A stretch of DNA of 17,762 nucleotides from CAIMMJ01 sp037131955 (GTDB taxonomy: Bacteria > Bacteroidota > Bacteroidia > UBA4408). Under the pieces are notes generated by a model. It worked only from the letters and a program-made list of their open reading frames with translations. It ran no database searches and was not told where the DNA came from. This document shows, one piece after another, positions 15,278 through 17,762 of this stretch; the first letter of the stretch is position 1; each line of letters begins with the position of its first letter. Location of the stretch: assembly GCA_037131955.1 (NCBI GenBank), contig JBAXQC010000054.1, positions 1 through 17,762 on the forward strand, in the 5' to 3' direction. The translations under genes were made by a program, and so were the position numbers.

Positions 15278-15308
15278 CAAAAATATATAAAAGGAAGTCT
15301 TACACAAA
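15278..15308 (-). promoter_or_regulatory. Complete Bacteroidota-type promoter of the glutamate dehydrogenase gene
   Basis: On the - strand, TTTG (15308-15305) is followed after 19 bases by TATTTTTG (15285-15278). Both the -33 and -7 boxes match the Bacteroidota consensus exactly, with suitable spacing. The ATG follows 31 bases later, giving a leader of about 25 bases. This is the only promoter in the window with both boxes intact. Confidence 0.7.
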
Positions 15309-15323
15309 AGATTTAGTAATTAT

Positions 15324-16139
15324 TTACAAGTTAAACCAAGAAATTACCACATATACAAAAGGTACTGCAAAGATAAAACTATCAAATCTATCTAGAAACC
15401 CACCGTGCCCGGGCAAGAAAAAACCTGAATCTTTTATTCCTAAATTTCTTTTAAGCATAGATTCAACGAGGTCTCCAATTATTCCAAAAAAAGATACAAC
15501 CATTGCAATAAGCATCCATTGTTTGCCAGTGAGAATTGGAAAATAGTGATTTAAAAAATATCCAAAAATCATAGTAAAAATAATGCCTCCAATGGTTCCC
15601 TCCCAGGTTTTTTTTGGAGAAATTGTCTCAAAAAATTTTGTTTTACCAATAGTAATTCCTGTTAAGTAAGCAAACGTATCGTTTGCCCAAATTAGTATAA
15701 AAATTGGTAGTAGTAATTGGTAAGTGTATTTACCATCGAGAACACACAAGAAATTTAACATTGCAAAAGGCACTGCAACATAAATAAGAGCAGAAATTTC
15801 GTAGACAGATACATTAAACCTTTTTTGATTTTGATTGCTAAAAATTTCGATAATGAATGGAATGAAAAAAAACGGAATAGCCGAAATTATTAATTTGTTG
15901 GAGCTAAAAACAAAGGCAGACAAAAAACTAAAAATAAAAATAAGAGCGGTTAAGGGAAGAACTAATTTCTTGTTTAAAGTATTACCGGTTTGGCTAATTA
16001 AATTACAGAATTCGTTAACAGTAAATAAGCTCAATCCAAAAAACAGTATACCAAAAGAGTAAACACTATTTGTTATGCAAAAAACAAGAACAATAATATA
16101 CAGTGCTCCAAATATTGTTCTGTTCCAAAACGAAGTCAT
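15324..16139 (-). CDS. cdsA: Phosphatidate cytidylyltransferase (CDP-diacylglycerol synthase)
   Basis: A 271-residue inner-membrane enzyme that makes CDP-diacylglycerol from CTP and phosphatidate, the branch point of phospholipid synthesis. It has about seven to eight hydrophobic helices. The family signature is complete at 227-253: SMLKRNLGIKDSG, then LPGHGGFLDRFD. Upstream of it are WANDTFAYLTG (151-161) and SPKKTWEGTIGG (174-185), also typical. No truncation is seen. It is the last gene of the LUD-DUF2007-cdsA unit, starting nine bases after the DUF2007 stop. No terminator hairpin separates it from the gdh promoter region. Confidence 0.96.
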   Translation of the reverse strand: MTSFWNRTIFGALYIIVLVFCITNSVYSFGILFFGLSLFTVNEFCNLISQTGNTLNKKLVLPLTALIFIFSFLSAFVFSSNKLIISAIPFFFIPFIIEIFSNQNQKRFNVSVYEISALIYVAVPFAMLNFLCVLDGKYTYQLLLPIFILIWANDTFAYLTGITIGKTKFFETISPKKTWEGTIGGIIFTMIFGYFLNHYFPILTGKQWMLIAMVVSFFGIIGDLVESMLKRNLGIKDSGFFLPGHGGFLDRFDSFIFAVPFVYVVISWFNL

Positions 16140-16148
16140 TTATTACAT

Positions 16149-16358
16149 TTATTCTTTAAAAAAATCTTCGGTGATTTTTGTTGCGTGGTCGAACAAATCT
16201 TCATGCACATACAAATCAATATCGCCAAAAGAACTGTAAGATTGGTCTTTTTTATTCATAATTAAGCACAAAATATCTTCCGATTCAAGCTTAGCTTTTA
16301 ATAACTCTGCTTCTTGCAGAGAGGCTGTTGAATGAACTTTTTTCCAATCTTTTTCCAT
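16149..16358 (-). CDS. DUF2007-family small protein
   Basis: A 69-residue acidic cytosolic protein. KVHSTASLQEAELLKAKLES is the typical opening of DUF2007, followed by LCLIMNKKDQSYSSFGDIDLYV, with a beta-alpha-beta layout like a ferredoxin-type fold. The family was labelled a putative signal transducer, but no member function is secure in my knowledge. The ATG begins one base after the TAA of the LUD gene, and cdsA starts nine bases after its stop, so it is the middle gene of an operon and probably translationally coupled to the gene before it. Confidence 0.85.
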   Translation of the reverse strand: MEKDWKKVHSTASLQEAELLKAKLESEDILCLIMNKKDQSYSSFGDIDLYVHEDLFDHATKITEDFFKE

Positions 16359-16359
16359 T

Positions 16360-17007
16360 TTAACTTAGTGTTGAGTTTTCTTGTGAGGAGGAATCCAATA
16401 AAAAAACATAAATTTCGGGGTGATTTTCTGATTCGTTTTGACAAGTAACGATAGAAGTCCAAGAGGGCAATCCATCAGGATATTTTTGCTTTAATAATTT
16501 AAGTCCGTCCTTGGTATTATTACTTACTTGAGCTGTTTGTGCAAAAATTAAAAGGTGTTTAAAATTACCGATAGTTTTTCTTGTTTGTGCTTGTGCCGAT
16601 GAAAGAATTATGCCACCAATATTTGAAATAAGAACTTCACAAGAAACCATTGCAGCATCCGGAAACTCACAACCCATTTCAAGAGAATTAACTATTTCTA
16701 ATTCATTATTTTTTAATAATGAAGAAAGCCCAGCTTCGCCACAAAAAATATTTTTCCAATTGTTTTCTTTCGCGATAAGAACTAGGTTTTCTGTTAACTC
16801 ATTTTCATCTAAACAGAAAATAAATTTACCACCTGCATCAGTAAAATGTTGTGCAAACACAACCTCTGCATCGTCTTCGTTGTTTGTGGGATAAATTGTG
16901 CTTTCAAGATCAATAGCAACATTTTCTTTGTTGGCTTCTTTGCTTTGATTCATTAAAGAAAGCCTTATTTTTTTTAAAATCTTTTCTTTGGTTGTGCTGT
17001 CCTCCAT
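16360..17007 (-). CDS. LUD-domain (LutC/YkgG-like) protein
   Basis: A 215-residue cytosolic protein. The N-terminus KEKILKKIRLSLMNQ is the usual opening helix of LutC/YkgG-type proteins. The LUD core includes IFCGEAGL, FPDAAMVSCEVLISNIGGII and a late HLLIFAQTAQV segment followed by SIVTCQ. LutC is part of the lactate-oxidising LutABC complex, but no lutA or lutB lies here. In Bacteroidota this stand-alone version is, as I recall, linked to ftsH and cdsA, so the lactate role should not be assumed. It heads the LUD-DUF2007-cdsA operon, with a TACTTTTG promoter element just upstream and a strong terminator isolating it from ftsH. Confidence 0.88.
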   Translation of the reverse strand: MEDSTTKEKILKKIRLSLMNQSKEANKENVAIDLESTIYPTNNEDDAEVVFAQHFTDAGGKFIFCLDENELTENLVLIAKENNWKNIFCGEAGLSSLLKNNELEIVNSLEMGCEFPDAAMVSCEVLISNIGGIILSSAQAQTRKTIGNFKHLLIFAQTAQVSNNTKDGLKLLKQKYPDGLPSWTSIVTCQNESENHPEIYVFLLDSSSQENSTLS

Positions 17008-17025
17008 TTACATAAGGTTTATTTA

Positions 17026-17033
17026 CAAAAGTA
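17026..17033 (-). promoter_or_regulatory. -7 promoter element of the LUD-DUF2007-cdsA operon
   Basis: The - strand reads TACTTTTG, an exact TAnnTTTG match, 19 bases before the ATG at 17007 and 39 bases after the ftsH terminator. No -33 TTTG is seen at the expected distance. Confidence 0.55.
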
Positions 17034-17071
17034 GCTTATAATTTAAATTTCTTCTTAAAAGTTTTGCACAA

Positions 17072-17099
17072 AAAAATAGCACATTGCTGTGCTATTTTT
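17072..17099 (-). terminator. Strong intrinsic terminator of ftsH
   Basis: A perfect 12-bp stem, AAAAATAGCACA (17072-17083) with TGTGCTATTTTT (17088-17099), has a four-base loop. On the - strand it ends in a T tract followed by G. It lies 20 bases after the ftsH stop. Confidence 0.92.
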
Positions 17100-17118
17100 A
17101 AATTTTAGTTTTTTTTAT

Positions 17119-17762
17119 TTAAACTATTTCACTTATGGCAGTATCATTTAAATCTTCTCCAGATTTTTTTGCATCGGGTGCAATTATAGAATTAGGCGGA
17201 GTGTTTATAATTTCTGGTATTAACTCAATTACTTTATCGTGAGGTCTTTTTCCAATCAGTCTTTCTAAATCTGCTTGAAAAATTACTTCCTTTTTTAGTA
17301 ACTCTTGAGCAATAATTTCTAGCTGAGAATTTTTTTCTCGGAGTAAGCCTAAAGTTTTTTGATATGCATTTTCAATTATTATTTTCACTTCCTCATCTAT
17401 AGCCTGTGCTGTGGCTTCAGAGTATGGTTTCGTAAACCCAAATTCATTTCCTTTAGGGTCGTAAAAGGAAATGTTTCCAATTCGCTTGTTCATTCCATAT
17501 ATAGTTACCATTCCGTAAGCCATCTTGGTTATTCTTTCTAAATCGCTTAATGCACCTGTAGAAACTTTACCAAATATTAATTCTTCTGCAGCACGACCAC
17601 CCAATGCCATACACATAGAGTCTGTAAGCTGTTCTACTGTGTATAAAAATTGTTCTTTGGGAAGATATTGTGCATAACCTAAAGCAGCAACACCTCTTGG
17701 AACAATGCTAACTTTTACCAATGGATCGGCATGTTCAAGATACCAACCAGCAACTGCATGTC
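17119..17762 (-). CDS. ftsH: ATP-dependent zinc metalloprotease FtsH, C-terminal part (5' end outside window)
   Basis: The frame is open to the window edge, so only about the last 213 residues of a 600-700-residue membrane protease are present. The first visible residues are HAVAGWYLEHADPLVKVSIVP, meaning the edge cuts inside the HEAGHA zinc motif: the second histidine is here, and the first histidine with the catalytic glutamate lies outside. LGGRAAEELIFGKVSTGALSDLERITKMA follows, carrying the aspartate (SDLER) that acts as third zinc ligand. The TTG at 17721 is an internal leucine, not a start. The tail after about 17270 is acidic and Pro/Asn-rich. FtsH degrades membrane and regulatory proteins. 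It is followed by a strong terminator, then by the LUD-DUF2007-cdsA genes. Confidence 0.96.
   Translation of the reverse strand, partial: HAVAGWYLEHADPLVKVSIVPRGVAALGYAQYLPKEQFLYTVEQLTDSMCMALGGRAAEELIFGKVSTGALSDLERITKMAYGMVTIYGMNKRIGNISFYDPKGNEFGFTKPYSEATAQAIDEEVKIIIENAYQKTLGLLREKNSQLEIIAQELLKKEVIFQADLERLIGKRPHDKVIELIPEIINTPPNSIIAPDAKKSGEDLNDTAISEIV

Noticed and set aside
17119..17721. A stand-alone gene starting at TTG 17721
   Set aside because: The frame continues to the window edge with HAVAGWYLEHADP, which is internal FtsH sequence.
1..17762. CRISPR array, transposon, prophage or defence island
   Set aside because: No regularly spaced repeats, transposase, integrase, terminal inverted repeats or recognisable defence genes are visible on either strand.

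Overview
The window looks like chromosomal DNA from a member of the Bacteroidota. It is AT-rich, holds the C-terminal part of a SusD/RagB-type outer-membrane lipoprotein, has almost no Shine-Dalgarno sites, and has promoter elements of the Bacteroidota type (-7 TAnnTTTG, in one case with a -33 TTTG). It also encodes MqnA of the futalosine menaquinone route and an ftsH / LUD / cdsA neighbourhood of a kind I recall from this phylum. I cannot name a genus. A member of the Chitinophagales or Sphingobacteriales is a guess.

Left part (1-7571) is loosely packed, with five AT-rich spacers of 320-460 bases. On the + strand are the end of a susD-like gene (1-582) and a large membrane-anchored SpoIIE/PP2C-type phosphatase (5192-7219). 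On the - strand are a 7-helix membrane protein of unknown function (906-1715), a divergent NRAMP-superfamily transporter with altered metal-site residues (2073-3344), and a lipoprotein with a jelly-roll-like C-terminus (3756-4730).

Middle part (7572-12574) is denser. A COG2509-type FAD-dependent dehydrogenase and mqnA form a tightly coupled - strand pair. Divergent from them is the + strand pair adk-obgE (adenylate kinase and the ribosome-assembly GTPase). Converging on obgE is a - strand pair: a J-domain/KTSC protein and a small NTF2-like lipoprotein.

Right part (12723-17762) is entirely on the - strand. Reading in transcription order it is ftsH (its 5' end is cut by the window edge inside the HEXXH zinc motif), a strong terminator, LUD-domain gene, DUF2007 gene, cdsA, then a glutamate dehydrogenase gene with the best promoter in the window, a strong terminator, and a family 4 glycosyltransferase that begins only 14 bases after the terminator's T tract.

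Most genes are housekeeping or ordinary accessory genes. I found no CRISPR array, tRNA, rRNA, transposase, phage gene or recognisable defence system, and I do not think the window contains a clear novel multigene system. The points most worth a second look are the NRAMP-like transporter's altered metal site, the membrane protein with conserved intramembrane histidines, three genes that can only start at TTG, a GC-rich compound hairpin behind the phosphatase gene, and the unusual terminator/start arrangement before the glycosyltransferase.
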